A DNA stretch of 64,000 nt from JAVVHH01 sp965199585 (GCA_965199585.1 CBDASI010000002.1:1054001-1118000), one strand, 5' to 3'. Positions 1 to 8,452 are shown, numbered from the stretch's first letter. Notes: a model not told the origin generated them from the sequence alone. Numbers and translations are program-made.

Positions 1-694
1 CGCTCGCCAGGTTCACCGCTCCCGACCCGGCCGATCCGATCTGCCGCAATGCCAGCGCGGCATCGCCGACATGCAGGAAGTCGCGCGTTGGCGTCCCGCT
101 GCCCCAGACCGTCACGGTCTCGCCCGTGGCCATCGCGCGGTGGAATTTGGAGATCAGCGACGGGATCACGTGCCCGTGCCGCTCGTCGAACCGATCGTGC
201 GGGCCGAACAGGTTCGTGCTGATGCAGTAGGCGAAGTCGAGGCCCCACTGCTCGCGATAAGCCTCCAGCATCGCGAGCATGGCCAGCTTGGCATGCGCGT
301 ACCCCGCCTCCGACCGGTGCGGCGGCCCGGCCCAGGCATCGTCCTCCCGCATCGGCAGCATCACGGTGTCGGCGTAAATCGCCGCCGAGCCCATCGCCAC
401 CACCTTGCGCACCCCGGCCTTGCGGGCGGCCTCGATGACGTTGGTATTGATGAGCACGTTGTCGAGGAAAGCGTCGCCTTGGTGGCCGGCATTGCCCATG
501 ATGCCTCGCACCCGCGACGCCAGGTGATAGACGATCTCCGGCCGGTGCCGCGCGAGCACGCCGTCGGCCGCCGCCGGGTCGCGCAGGTCGGCATCGCCGC
601 GGCCGAGCGCGACCACCTCGTCGCCGGCGGCACGCAAAGCCGCCACCAACGCGGTGCCCACCAGCCCGGTCCCGCCAGTGACCAGCGCCTTCAC
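1..694 (-). CDS. GDP-L-fucose synthase-like NAD-dependent epimerase (C-terminus off the left edge)
   Basis: Extended short-chain dehydrogenase closest in layout to GDP-L-fucose synthase, which makes GDP-L-fucose from GDP-4-keto-6-deoxymannose with NADPH in the cytosol. About 231 N-terminal residues are present. Seen: Rossmann loop TGGTGLVG at the N-terminus, MGSAAIYA carrying the catalytic Ser, the YAHAK (YxxxK) pair, and NLFGPHDRFD. The start is GTG at 694; the one nearby ATG is out of frame and meets a stop within four codons. The gene begins 7 bp after the fucosyltransferase-like gene on the same strand, so the two are probably co-transcribed, one supplying the sugar donor and the other using it. 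Another nucleotide-sugar reductase is possible. Confidence 0.85.
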   Translation of the reverse strand, partial: MKALVTGGTGLVGTALVAALRAAGDEVVALGRGDADLRDPAAADGVLARHRPEIVYHLASRVRGIMGNAGHQGDAFLDNVLINTNVIEAARKAGVRKVVAMGSAAIYADTVMLPMREDDAWAGPPHRSEAGYAHAKLAMLAMLEAYREQWGLDFAYCISTNLFGPHDRFDERHGHVIPSLISKFHRAMATGETVTVWGSGTPTRDFLHVGDAALALRQIGSAGSGAVNLAS

Positions 695-701
695 GGCGCT
701 C

Positions 702-2234
702 TCATGGGTCGCAGAACACCATGTCGATCTCCGGGTTCATGTAGGACACCGCGGTAGACACGTTGCTGACGACGTGCAGCAGCGCGTGGCAACGCGCCAT
801 GACATGGGCGTCGCGCACGACCTCCCATGCCATGCGCCAGCTCCACCCGGCGCGGTCGGCGGCGACGAGATGCTGCAGTTGATGGCCATCCCGGTTCTGC
901 TCGGCCGGCGACAGCGCGTCGAAATCGGCGTCCTCGTCGGCGCGGGTGCGGCGGGCGTCGGGGAAGAACACGGCGCGCTCGCCGAAGGCCGCCCTGAACC
1001 GGTGCAGCACGCGCTCCTGGTCGGTGGCGACGAACACCGTCCAGCCGGGGCCCGCCGGGTCGCCGCCGCGCTGGCGGACGGCGGCGCGGACCTGCTCGAT
1101 ATAGAGGTCGGTGCCGGCGATCGTGCCGGTCGGCTGCTCGACCGTGTGGCTCGGGTGCCGGACATGCGCGGCGATCAGGATCGGGGCAGTCAGGTGGGCG
1201 GCGGCGAAGGCGTCGATCTCGGCCTGGTGCGCCGGGCGCAACCTGACGTGCTGCGCAAAAATGCGATGATACTGCCGGCGGAAAGCGGCGAAGTCAGGAC
1301 TGCGGTAGAGCGTGTAGGCGCGGACATAGGTCATGGTCGGCTCGCGCGCCTCGTTGTGCCGGTCAGCGGGCAGCTCGGCGTGGCGATACAGGTAGCGGGG
1401 GTCGTTCATCTCCTGCTCGGTCGCGCCGAACAGCGGCTCGAACAGCTTGCTCCATAGATTGCCGTCACCGGGCTGGCCGTAGCAGAAGCTGCGGACGGGG
1501 GCCTCGAGCCGGCCGACGAAGCGCTCGACGTCCCAATCCGGCAACACGGCATGGCAGCGGTCCTCGCGCTGCTGCCAGACGAGATGACTCATATAAGTGT
1601 TGAAGACGGAGAAGAACCCGCCGTCATGCGCCGCACAGACCTGGCGGCGGGTCCCGCCGACCGCGTCGGCGCGGCGGCCGAGCCGCGCTTCGGTCAACCG
1701 CGTGAGCGCCGGATCGGTCGCGACGCCGCGGAAGGCGGCGAAGCTTGGGTCGACCAGCGCCGCCAGCCGCGCAACCACATGCGACGGCGGTAGACTCGGC
1801 GTGTCCAGGTCCACCGGCGCCGGCACGTGCAGCACCGGCCGCGTCACGCCGCTGCGCCGCACGAGGTCGACGAGGTCCGCGCTCGGAACCAGCACGGCAT
1901 CGACGCGGGCGTTGAGCCAAGCGACCTTATCCGCCGGCGACAGGTCGCCCTCGGACGACACCCACGCGTATCGTAGATGACCCGGCGGTTCGACCGGGCT
2001 CCCCGGCCCGTCGCAATGCACGCTGACGAGGATCGCTGCCGGATCGCAGGCCGGTAACACCCGGCCGCTCGGCAGCATCACACGATCCGGCGCGGCATCG
2101 GTGGAGAGGAAGGCGACCGGAAAACTGCGCGCCAGGGCCTCCGCTATCGCCCCGGCGAGCGCGCCGGCCTCGCTGGCGAAGTCGGTCCGCCCCACGACAC
2201 AGATCCGGGCGTCGCCGCTACCGCACGACAGCAT
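702..2234 (-). CDS. Fucosyltransferase-like glycosyltransferase
   Basis: 510-residue cytosolic glycosyltransferase candidate. The first ~170 residues look like the N-terminal half of a GT4-type fold (VDAVLVPSADLVDLV, then VLHVPAPVDLDTP). The C-terminal ~300 residues resemble the FUT8/NodZ-type fucosyltransferase group: AAHVRHPSHTVEQP with a basic sugar-nucleotide-binding stretch, VFVATDQERVL, and a final LLHVVSNVSTAVSYMNPE. The adjoining GDP-fucose-synthase-like gene supports GDP-fucose as donor. The start is the ATG at 2234, which overlaps the upstream stop as ATGA; longer in-frame starts only add residues that shadow the coiled-coil gene. The acceptor is unknown. The family call is from motif resemblance and is moderate. 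Confidence 0.65.
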   Translation of the reverse strand: MLSCGSGDARICVVGRTDFASEAGALAGAIAEALARSFPVAFLSTDAAPDRVMLPSGRVLPACDPAAILVSVHCDGPGSPVEPPGHLRYAWVSSEGDLSPADKVAWLNARVDAVLVPSADLVDLVRRSGVTRPVLHVPAPVDLDTPSLPPSHVVARLAALVDPSFAAFRGVATDPALTRLTEARLGRRADAVGGTRRQVCAAHDGGFFSVFNTYMSHLVWQQREDRCHAVLPDWDVERFVGRLEAPVRSFCYGQPGDGNLWSKLFEPLFGATEQEMNDPRYLYRHAELPADRHNEAREPTMTYVRAYTLYRSPDFAAFRRQYHRIFAQHVRLRPAHQAEIDAFAAAHLTAPILIAAHVRHPSHTVEQPTGTIAGTDLYIEQVRAAVRQRGGDPAGPGWTVFVATDQERVLHRFRAAFGERAVFFPDARRTRADEDADFDALSPAEQNRDGHQLQHLVAADRAGWSWRMAWEVVRDAHVMARCHALLHVVSNVSTAVSYMNPEIDMVFCDP

Positions 2235-2665
2235 CAGCGACGCAGCACCGCTCGCATCACCCGTCGCGCCGGCCCGGTCATCCGCCAGGCCGTGCTGGAC
2301 GTCACCCGCTCCAGCATCGCGCCGGTATCGCGCGCCTCGATGCGGGCCCGGTCGCGCTCGCCGATCACGCGGTCGAGCTCGGTGGCGAGCGCGTCGCATC
2401 GGGCGAGCGCGGCATCGCGTTCGGCGCGGATCGCCTCGAACGCCGCCGCGGACTCCGAGGCAGCCTGCAGCCGCGCCGTCTCGAGCGCCTGCAACCGGAT
2501 GCCGTCGATCGCATCGCTGAGATGCTGCCGTTCGATCGCGGTTCGCGCGGCGAAACGTTGTGCCTCGAACGCCGCCTGCCGCCACGCCTCGCGCTCGGCC
2601 GCAACCGTCGCTACATCACCATCGGGCTCGGGTGTTTCGGCCATGGCGTTTTCTATGCCACACAT
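2234..2665 (-). CDS. Coiled-coil protein with glycosyltransferase-type tail
   Basis: Short (143-residue) protein whose middle, about residues 25-110, is a Glu/Arg/Ala-rich heptad-like coiled coil (AAEREAWRQAA, AFEAIRAERDAALARC). It ends in SSTAWRMTGPARRVMRAVLRR-like residues, a tail commonly seen at the end of coiled-coil linkers in polysaccharide glycosyltransferases. Translationally coupled (ATGA) to the fucosyltransferase-like gene, so it may act as its partner or a detached linker. The start at 2665 is chosen because GAGG lies 5 bases upstream; ATG at 2644 is the alternative and lacks a clear ribosome binding site. No catalytic residues are recognisable. Confidence 0.65.
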   Translation of the reverse strand: MCGIENAMAETPEPDGDVATVAAEREAWRQAAFEAQRFAARTAIERQHLSDAIDGIRLQALETARLQAASESAAAFEAIRAERDAALARCDALATELDRVIGERDRARIEARDTGAMLERVTSSTAWRMTGPARRVMRAVLRR

Positions 2666-2702
2666 CCTGCCCTCGGGCACTCGAGGTCCTCGGGAAACTG
2701 TC

Positions 2703-3794
2703 ATGACCATGTCGCGCCTGGGCACCTGGGCGAGTTCGATCGCCCGCTTCCTTCTGCTGCTCGCCGCCGCCGGCCTCGTGGTGCTCAGCTTGCTGCCGTT
2801 GTCCGACTCGGATGCATGGTGGGTGCGCTACCCGACCTATCCGGCGCTCCAGCTCGGCATCGCCATGGTGGCGGTCGCGCTGCTGCTGATGTTCTGGCGC
2901 GGGCGACTTGGCTGGATCGCCGTCGTCGGGCTGCTCGGCGGCATTGCCGTGCAGGCGGACCGGCTCGCGCCCTATCTGGCGCCGGCGGTGTTCAGCCGCC
3001 CGTCGCCGACCGTGCCCGGCGGCAGTTGCGCGTCGCAGGACCGGGTCCGCGTGCTGGAGGTCAACGTCCAGCGCACCAACCGGCACAACCACGAATTGCT
3101 CGACATGGTGCGCGACCTGAACCCCGACATCGTCTGGTTCCAAGAGGTCGATGGCTGGTGGGCGAACGAGTTGTCGCCGCTGCAGGCAACCCTGCCCTAC
3201 CAGGTCGCCAACGTGCAGGAGAACTATTTCGGCGTGCTGCTGTATTCCCGCCTGAAGCTGAGCGGGTCGAGCGTCCAGCAGCTCACCGATTCCAACGATC
3301 CGTCGGTGTTCACCACCGCGACACTCGCCTCCGGGCGCCAGCTCCGCCTCTACGCGATCCATCCGCGCCCGCCGCAGGTCGGGCAGAGCACCGCCGAGCG
3401 TGACGCGCAATTGGCTGCGACGGCGCTGGCCGCGCATGACGACACGCTGCCGCATGTCGTGCTCGGCGATCTCAACACCGTGCCATGGGCGGCGGAGATG
3501 AAGCGGCTGACGTCGATCGGCCGGGTCGAGGATCCGCGGATCGGCCGGGGCCTGTTCATCACCTGGCGGGCCGAGTCCATGGTCGCGCGATGGCCGCTGG
3601 ATCAGATCCTGCCGAGCCCGGGCATCCTGTTGAGCGGCATGCGGGTCATGCCGGCGTTCGGGTCCGACCACATGCCGCTGCTCGCCGATCTCTGCGTGAC
3701 CGGCACGGCGGGCCTTGCGAGACCGCTCGATCCCGCCATCCGCGCCGCGGCCGAGGCCGTCGTCGCGCACGGCCAGAACAAAGCGGAACAATGA
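2703..3794 (+). CDS. Membrane-anchored endonuclease/exonuclease/phosphatase family protein
   Basis: 363 residues. Three hydrophobic segments in the first ~100 residues (FLLLLAAAGLVVLSLLP; LGIAMVAVALLLMFW; IAVVGLLGGIAV) precede a DNase I-like domain. The domain shows the expected order of motifs: EVNVQRTN (metal/Asn region), PDIVWFQEVDGWW (metal-binding Glu), HPRPPQVG, LGDLNTVPW (Asp/Asn pair) and FGSDHMPLLADL (terminal catalytic DH). This is the YafD-like arrangement of phosphodiesterases with unknown physiological substrate (nucleic acid, lipid or phospho-sugar). ATG at 2703 is used; ATG at 2709 is equally possible. It is transcribed divergently from the glycan genes. Confidence 0.8.
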   Translation: MTMSRLGTWASSIARFLLLLAAAGLVVLSLLPLSDSDAWWVRYPTYPALQLGIAMVAVALLLMFWRGRLGWIAVVGLLGGIAVQADRLAPYLAPAVFSRPSPTVPGGSCASQDRVRVLEVNVQRTNRHNHELLDMVRDLNPDIVWFQEVDGWWANELSPLQATLPYQVANVQENYFGVLLYSRLKLSGSSVQQLTDSNDPSVFTTATLASGRQLRLYAIHPRPPQVGQSTAERDAQLAATALAAHDDTLPHVVLGDLNTVPWAAEMKRLTSIGRVEDPRIGRGLFITWRAESMVARWPLDQILPSPGILLSGMRVMPAFGSDHMPLLADLCVTGTAGLARPLDPAIRAAAEAVVAHGQNKAEQ

Positions 3795-3868
3795 TGATCG
3801 GCCGCCACTTTCTGGCCGCCTTGTGCGACTATGCTGAGGTAAGGCCTCGAATTGGGATGATACCTCCG

Positions 3869-4144
3869 ATGAAGAAGATGATTTTAGCCGCTCTCGGCGC
3901 GCTGGCGCTTTGCGCCAGCGGGCTACCGGCGGAAGCCGCGCCGGCGATCGATGCGCCGCTGCAAACGGCCCTGTATCAGGCGGACGGCAGCGCGGCGACC
4001 GTGCAGACCGTGCAGTATCGCCCATACGGCTACCGCGTCCCGCGTCGCTTTTACAGGCCGCACCGCCGCTTCTACCGTCCGCCAGTGCGCGGCTACTATG
4101 GCCGCCCGCGCCCGTTCCGCGGTCCCATCTACCGCCGCTACTGA
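3869..4144 (+). CDS. Small secreted Arg/Tyr/Pro-rich protein
   Basis: 91 residues with a clear Sec signal peptide (MKKMILAALGALALCASG, cleavage near AEA-AP). The mature part ends in a low-complexity tail of repeated RFYRP/RGYYGRP units, dense in Arg, Tyr and Pro. Such basic, tyrosine-rich small exported proteins recur in Alphaproteobacteria without an assigned role; a periplasmic or surface structural part is a guess. An in-frame ATG at 3857 would add four residues; the KK motif directly before the hydrophobic core favours 3869. A strong inverted repeat follows 24 bp downstream. Confidence 0.75.
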   Translation: MKKMILAALGALALCASGLPAEAAPAIDAPLQTALYQADGSAATVQTVQYRPYGYRVPRRFYRPHRRFYRPPVRGYYGRPRPFRGPIYRRY

Positions 4145-4167
4145 GGCCTGCGCTACCAAGTATTGAC

Positions 4168-4202
4168 GGCATGGCGGGTTCTTTCGACAACCCCGCCATG
4201 CC
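4168..4202. repeat. Strong inverted repeat over the ELM1-like start codon
   Basis: GGCATGGCGGG at 4168-4178 is perfectly complementary to CCCGCCATGCC at 4192-4202; one C is bulged and TT/AA can extend the stem, leaving a loop of about 8 bases. It lies 23 bp after the stop of the secreted-protein gene and carries both candidate start codons (4171 and 4198) of the next gene in its arms. No T-run follows, so it is not a classical terminator. It may terminate weakly or hide the downstream start. Confidence 0.6.
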
Positions 4203-5121
4203 GACTGCCTCCATCCTTTGTGAGCCGCTCGCCGGACTTCAGGCGCAGGCTCTCGGTCTTGCCGCCGCCGCCGACCTCTCGCCGTCCCTGGTCCCGCTGC
4301 ATCCGCGGGCACCATGGCGCTTTGTCACCGCGCGGCTATGGCCGGCGCCCCTACGCGCCGTCGGCCTCGCCGGCAACGATGCCGAAGTCCTGATCAGCGC
4401 CGGCGGCACCGCCGGCGTCGTGGCTCTCGCCTTACGTACACCGGGCCGCCGCATCGTCCAGATCCAGCATCCGCGGCAGCAGCCGGCCCGGTTCGACGTG
4501 GTCGTCGTCAATCGCCATGACGGGCTGACCGGCGACAACGTCGTCGTCACCCGAACCGCTCTGCACCCGGTCACGCCGGAGCGCCTGGCCGAGGCCGCCG
4601 AAATCTGGCGGCCTCGCTTGGCGCACCTGCCGCGCCCGCTGGTTGCCGTGCTGGTCGGCGGCAGCAACGGTCGCTTCCGGCTCGACGGCGCGGTGGCCAC
4701 CGCGCTCGGCGCCCAACTCGCCGCCATGATGCGCACCGATCGTATCGGCCTTGCGCTCACGCCCTCGCGGCGCACCGCCCCCGAGGCCCGCGCCGCGCTC
4801 GCCGCCGCGGTCGAGCCGCTCGGCGGTTGGGTGTGGGACATGACCGGCGACAACCCGTATTTCGGCCTGCTCGCCCTGGCCGACGCCATCATCGTGACCG
4901 AGGACAGCGTCTCGATGGTGTCCGAAGCCGCGGCCACGACCGCGCCCGTGCTGCTGGCACGGCTGCCCGGCAACTCGCGGCGGATCCGGCTGTTCAACCA
5001 GTATCTGCAGGAGGATGGGCGCGTCCGCCCGTTCACCGGTCGGCTCGATCTGTGGCCGGTCACCCCCATGAACGACACGCTGGCAGCGGGCCAAGACGTC
5101 CGCCGCCGCTTGGGTTATTAG
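4198..5121 (+). CDS. ELM1/DUF1022 family protein
   Basis: 307 residues of the family named after plant mitochondrial fission factor ELM1, common in Alphaproteobacteria and of unknown bacterial function; the fold resembles nucleotide-sugar glycosyltransferases. Seen: N-terminal ILCEPLAGLQAQALGLA (family pattern Cxxxx-Gxx-QALGLA), IQIQHPRQQPARFD followed by VVVVNRHDGLTGDNVV, VAVLVGGSNGRF, LALTPSRRT, and TEDSVSMVSEAAAT. The start at 4198 aligns with the family start; ATG at 4171 would add nine residues. The stop is 6 bp before the next gene, so the two are probably one operon. Bacterial relatives usually sit in envelope or polysaccharide loci, which agrees with the glycan genes nearby. Confidence 0.8.
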   Translation: MPTASILCEPLAGLQAQALGLAAAADLSPSLVPLHPRAPWRFVTARLWPAPLRAVGLAGNDAEVLISAGGTAGVVALALRTPGRRIVQIQHPRQQPARFDVVVVNRHDGLTGDNVVVTRTALHPVTPERLAEAAEIWRPRLAHLPRPLVAVLVGGSNGRFRLDGAVATALGAQLAAMMRTDRIGLALTPSRRTAPEARAALAAAVEPLGGWVWDMTGDNPYFGLLALADAIIVTEDSVSMVSEAAATTAPVLLARLPGNSRRIRLFNQYLQEDGRVRPFTGRLDLWPVTPMNDTLAAGQDVRRRLGY

Positions 5122-5127
5122 ACGGCC

Positions 5128-7020
5128 ATGCTCGACATCCAGACCTTCGACGCCCGTGCGGGCGGCAACGTCATCTACAAGGCGCTCGCCCATCCGCTGG
5201 CCGCCGAAGCCGCGATCGCCTTTGCCGCCACGCTCGAGGGCCCGCTCGCCGTCTACGACCACGACGGCGTCGCCTCCGCGCTCTGGTCGATGCACCCGGC
5301 CCTGCCAGCGCCGTGCGAATTGTTCGTGCACGACGTCGCACAGATCGGCCAGCTCCGCGCCGGCATCGCCGCCACACCGTTGACCGAGCTGCCGAACTCG
5401 GCCTGCCGCACCCTACTCATCGCGGCGTTCGACGCCGGACGTATCCAGGCGCGCATCGGCTTCATGGTGCCCGCCGGAATGAGGGTCGTCTCGCTCGACG
5501 CGCTGAAGCTACCCGTTGACATGCTGACCCAGCCGGCGCGCTACCTCGAGAAGACCAACTTCGCCACCAACTACGCCTTCTTCCGTGACACCGGCAAACC
5601 CGGTGGCGCCGGGCTGCACACGCGGCTGGTGACCGCCAATTATTGGGCGGGCTACGGCGCCAAGGATGTCCGCCTCTGGCTGCGCCTGTTCGATGCGCAG
5701 GGCCACGTGATCGCCCAGTGGGAGGAGAGCACGCCTCCCGGCGTCGGCGGCATCGCCATCGACAGCGCTGACATCCGCGCCCGCTTCGGCCTGCCGGAGT
5801 TCACCGGCCAGCTGTTCATCCACGCCATCGGCGCCGCCGGTCACGACGTGGTCAAATACGCGCTCGACACCTACGGCACCGGCGACGAGGCCAGCCTATC
5901 CGTCACCCACGACGCCAATGCCTGGCCCAGCGACCGTTACGCCGGCATGCCCGCCCCCCGACCCGGCGAGCGCGTCACCTTCTGGTTGCAGAACAGCCAC
6001 GCCGCCCCCATCCCATCCGGCACCATCGCGCTCGACCGCATGGGCGCCGAGCGGCCGGTCGCGATCGACCGGGAGCTGCCGGGATATGCCAGCACGCCGA
6101 TCGACGTCGCCTCCCTCCTGCCCGGGATCGAGTGGCCGGCCCAGATCGAGGTCCGCGCCGGCCGCCATCTCGTGCGCCCCCGCTACGAAGTGACCGGCAG
6201 CGGCCGCACCCGCATCGCGCATCTCAACGTCGAGCGGGCCGACCTCAAGCCGAACCCCGAAATCAAGTCGCTGCACAACCTCATGGGCCGCGGCTACCTG
6301 CTGCCGTTCCCGGTGCTGCCGCCGGAGCGCTTCCGCAGCATCGTGCTGCCGACGCCTATGGCCGAGACGCAGGCCGACCTGCCGCTGCGCCTGGACGTGT
6401 TCGCCCGCGACGGCCGCAAGCTCAGCGAGCGCTTCCTCGGCGACCTGCCGCGCGACCACGCCGTCGCCGTCGACCTCGAGGAACTCGGCGCCGAGGCCGG
6501 CCATGCCGAGCTGGTGTATGACTTCCAGGACGGCGGTAACGCCGATGGCTGGATGCACTGCCTGGTCCGCTACGAACACCGCGATACCGGCCATGCCGCC
6601 GAGAGCAGCTTCGGCGCCCACATCTACAACACGGCCATGACCTATCGCGATGAGCCGCAGAGCTACTCCGGCCCGCCGCCGGGCCTGTCGACCCGGCTGT
6701 TCCTCAAGCTCGGCGACCGCACCCGCCGCAGCTTCGCCGCCCTGATCTACGCCGCCTCCGCCCCATGGCACGCCAATTCCAGCACCACCTTGTTGCTGCA
6801 CGATGCCGCCGGCGTAGTGATCGCCGAGCGCCCGTTGGAGATCGCATGCTCCGGCAGCGCGCTGGTGTTCCCGCATGAGCACTTCGACGACGCGCTGCTG
6901 GAGCGTGCCGGCGCCCGTGGCTACGTCATCATCCGCGACGCGACCTGTCGCTTGTTCGGCTACCACGGCCTGATGACCGAGGCCGGCGCATTCTCGCTGG
7001 ATCACATGTTCGGTTTCTGA
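5128..7020 (+). CDS. Uncharacterised 630-residue protein paired with the ELM1-like gene
   Basis: I do not recognise this family. No signal peptide or membrane segment is visible. The sequence is rich in beta-prone, Gly/Asp/Pro-containing stretches and appears to consist of several immunoglobulin-like modules (around residues 180-280, 290-390, 400-500 and 520-600), several opening with phrases like VRLWLRLFDAQG, LPLRLDVFARDG and STTLLLHDAAGV. Fixed aromatic and acidic positions (YNTAMTYRDEPQSYSG) suggest a binding surface. Start ATG at 5128 follows the ELM1-like stop by 6 bp. Context suggests a role in surface glycan or envelope assembly; this is inference from neighbours only. Confidence 0.7.
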   Translation: MLDIQTFDARAGGNVIYKALAHPLAAEAAIAFAATLEGPLAVYDHDGVASALWSMHPALPAPCELFVHDVAQIGQLRAGIAATPLTELPNSACRTLLIAAFDAGRIQARIGFMVPAGMRVVSLDALKLPVDMLTQPARYLEKTNFATNYAFFRDTGKPGGAGLHTRLVTANYWAGYGAKDVRLWLRLFDAQGHVIAQWEESTPPGVGGIAIDSADIRARFGLPEFTGQLFIHAIGAAGHDVVKYALDTYGTGDEASLSVTHDANAWPSDRYAGMPAPRPGERVTFWLQNSHAAPIPSGTIALDRMGAERPVAIDRELPGYASTPIDVASLLPGIEWPAQIEVRAGRHLVRPRYEVTGSGRTRIAHLNVERADLKPNPEIKSLHNLMGRGYLLPFPVLPPERFRSIVLPTPMAETQADLPLRLDVFARDGRKLSERFLGDLPRDHAVAVDLEELGAEAGHAELVYDFQDGGNADGWMHCLVRYEHRDTGHAAESSFGAHIYNTAMTYRDEPQSYSGPPPGLSTRLFLKLGDRTRRSFAALIYAASAPWHANSSTTLLLHDAAGVVIAERPLEIACSGSALVFPHEHFDDALLERAGARGYVIIRDATCRLFGYHGLMTEAGAFSLDHMFGF

Positions 7021-7502
7021 TCCATCGAACGGGTCATGAACGTGGCGGTACCGTAGGACGCCAGATCGATCCCGAGGTCCACGGCGCTGAAGCCGTGGCG
7101 TTGCCAGAAGGTCAGCGACCGACCTACGGCAAGGAGCGACAGCGTCCGGAACGCGCCGCGCTCGGCCCGGTCGATGATCAGGCCGACGGCCTCGCTGCCC
7201 GCCCCGCCCGCTCGGGCGTGCGGCAGCAGGGCCAGATCGTGCAGGTAGAACGTGTCGGCTGCTTCGGGAAGTTTCCCCAGCATCGTGTTGAGCGATGGCG
7301 GCCGTCCGAACGTCCAAGGGTGGGACAGCACGTAACCTTGGATGCCAGCAGCTCCATCCCGCACGAAGCATCCGGCGGGAAAGAGGCTCATCCGCTCCCG
7401 AAACACGGCGGCATCCTCGGGGTGAGCGGGATGCACCGCCGCGGCAACCCGTTCGACGTTACTCAGGTCGGGAAGCGTCATCGGCCGCCAGGCGCCCGTC
7501 AT
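7002..7502 (-). CDS. GNAT family N-acetyltransferase
   Basis: 166 residues. The C-terminal two thirds follow the GNAT fold: GIQGYVLSHPW (strand beta4), FYLHDLALLPHARAGGAGSEAVGLIID, containing the acetyl-CoA pyrophosphate loop in the degenerate form RAGGAGS (usually Q/RxxGxG/A), and FWQRHGFSAVDLG near the end. Substrate cannot be told. The start at 7502 is used; ATG at 7481 is possible. The gene lies 26 bp downstream of the ketopantoate-reductase-like gene on the same strand. Its 3' end overlaps the 3' end of the 630-residue gene (7020) on the opposite strand by 19 bp. Confidence 0.8.
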   Translation of the reverse strand: MTGAWRPMTLPDLSNVERVAAAVHPAHPEDAAVFRERMSLFPAGCFVRDGAAGIQGYVLSHPWTFGRPPSLNTMLGKLPEAADTFYLHDLALLPHARAGGAGSEAVGLIIDRAERGAFRTLSLLAVGRSLTFWQRHGFSAVDLGIDLASYGTATFMTRSMDQKPNM

Positions 7503-7528
7503 CGCGAGACGTGCCTCGATGGTGGCGA

Positions 7529-8452
7529 TCAGCGCGCGGCGAGCCGGTTCTGGTAGATCCGCAACTGCACCAGCGCCGCGTCCAGCAGCGGCGTGGTCTG
7601 GCCGAAGCCCTGCGCCCGCTTGACCATGTCGCCCAGGATCTGCTCGGCCTCCACCGGCAACCCGGCGGTCAGGTCGCGATACATCGATGTCGCGAACGGC
7701 GAGCTCCTGGCCGTCAGCGTCGTCCGCACCCGCTCGTCGGTCGCGGCGTTGGGCGGATAGCCGGCCGCCGTCGCCACCGCCATCACCTCGTCGACCATGC
7801 GATGCGCCACCGCCGTTCCGCCCGGGACTGCCTCGATGTCGCCCGCCGTGCCGCGCAGCAAGCAGGTCAGCGCCCCGCCCGAGGCCAGCAGCATCCATTT
7901 GTTCCACATCTCCTGCATCACGTTCGTCGCGATGCGCGCCTTGAAGCCGGCGCCCTGCATCGCCGCGTCGATCGCCGTCACCCGCGGCGACATGGCGCCG
8001 TCGCGCTCGCCGTAGACGATCTCCTGGAACGGCGCGAGCTGCACGATGCCACCCTCCGGCGTGAGCGTCGTCGCCACCAGGCAGACGCCGCCCAGCACCG
8101 GCCGCTCGCCGAAGCGCGCCGTCAATGCGTCCAGGTGCCGCATGCCGTTCAGGAACGGCACCAGCATCGTGTCGGGTCCGGTCACGGCGGCGATGTCGTC
8201 GAGCGCCGGATCGAGGGCGTAGGCCTTGAGCGCCACTAGGACGAGGTCGAACGGGGCGGTCGGCACGCCGGTCTCCAGCAGGCGCGGCTGGATGGTCAGG
8301 TCGCCATGCGGGCTGGTGACGACGAGCCCGGTCCGACGCAATTGCGCCGCCCGTGCCGGCCGGACCAGGAAGGTTACGTCACGGCCCGCCTCGGCCAGGC
8401 GTGCGCCAAAGTAGCCGCCGGTCGCGCCGGCACCGACGATCAATATCCGCAT
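7529..8452 (-). CDS. panE: 2-dehydropantoate 2-reductase (ketopantoate reductase)
   Basis: 307 residues, normal length. Known role: NADPH reduction of 2-dehydropantoate to pantoate in coenzyme A synthesis. Seen: MRILIVGAGATGGYFGARL, the Rossmann GxGxxG with an extra Gly typical of ApbA/PanE; LVALKAYALD with the catalytic-region Lys; PFLNGMRHLD; GGVCLVATT; and the C-terminal domain with NVMQEMWNKWMLLASGGALTCLL and TSMYRDLTAGLPVEAEQILGD, which carries the second catalytic Lys/Glu features. Several paralogues with other 2-keto-acid substrates exist, so assignment to pantothenate synthesis is likely but not proven. Confidence 0.85.
   Translation of the reverse strand: MRILIVGAGATGGYFGARLAEAGRDVTFLVRPARAAQLRRTGLVVTSPHGDLTIQPRLLETGVPTAPFDLVLVALKAYALDPALDDIAAVTGPDTMLVPFLNGMRHLDALTARFGERPVLGGVCLVATTLTPEGGIVQLAPFQEIVYGERDGAMSPRVTAIDAAMQGAGFKARIATNVMQEMWNKWMLLASGGALTCLLRGTAGDIEAVPGGTAVAHRMVDEVMAVATAAGYPPNAATDERVRTTLTARSSPFATSMYRDLTAGLPVEAEQILGDMVKRAQGFGQTTPLLDAALVQLRIYQNRLAAR

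Noticed and set aside
2235..2585. Longer N-terminus for the fucosyltransferase-like gene
   Set aside because: The extra ~117 residues are Arg/Ala shadow of the coiled-coil gene, whereas ATG at 2234 gives a clean ATGA coupling.
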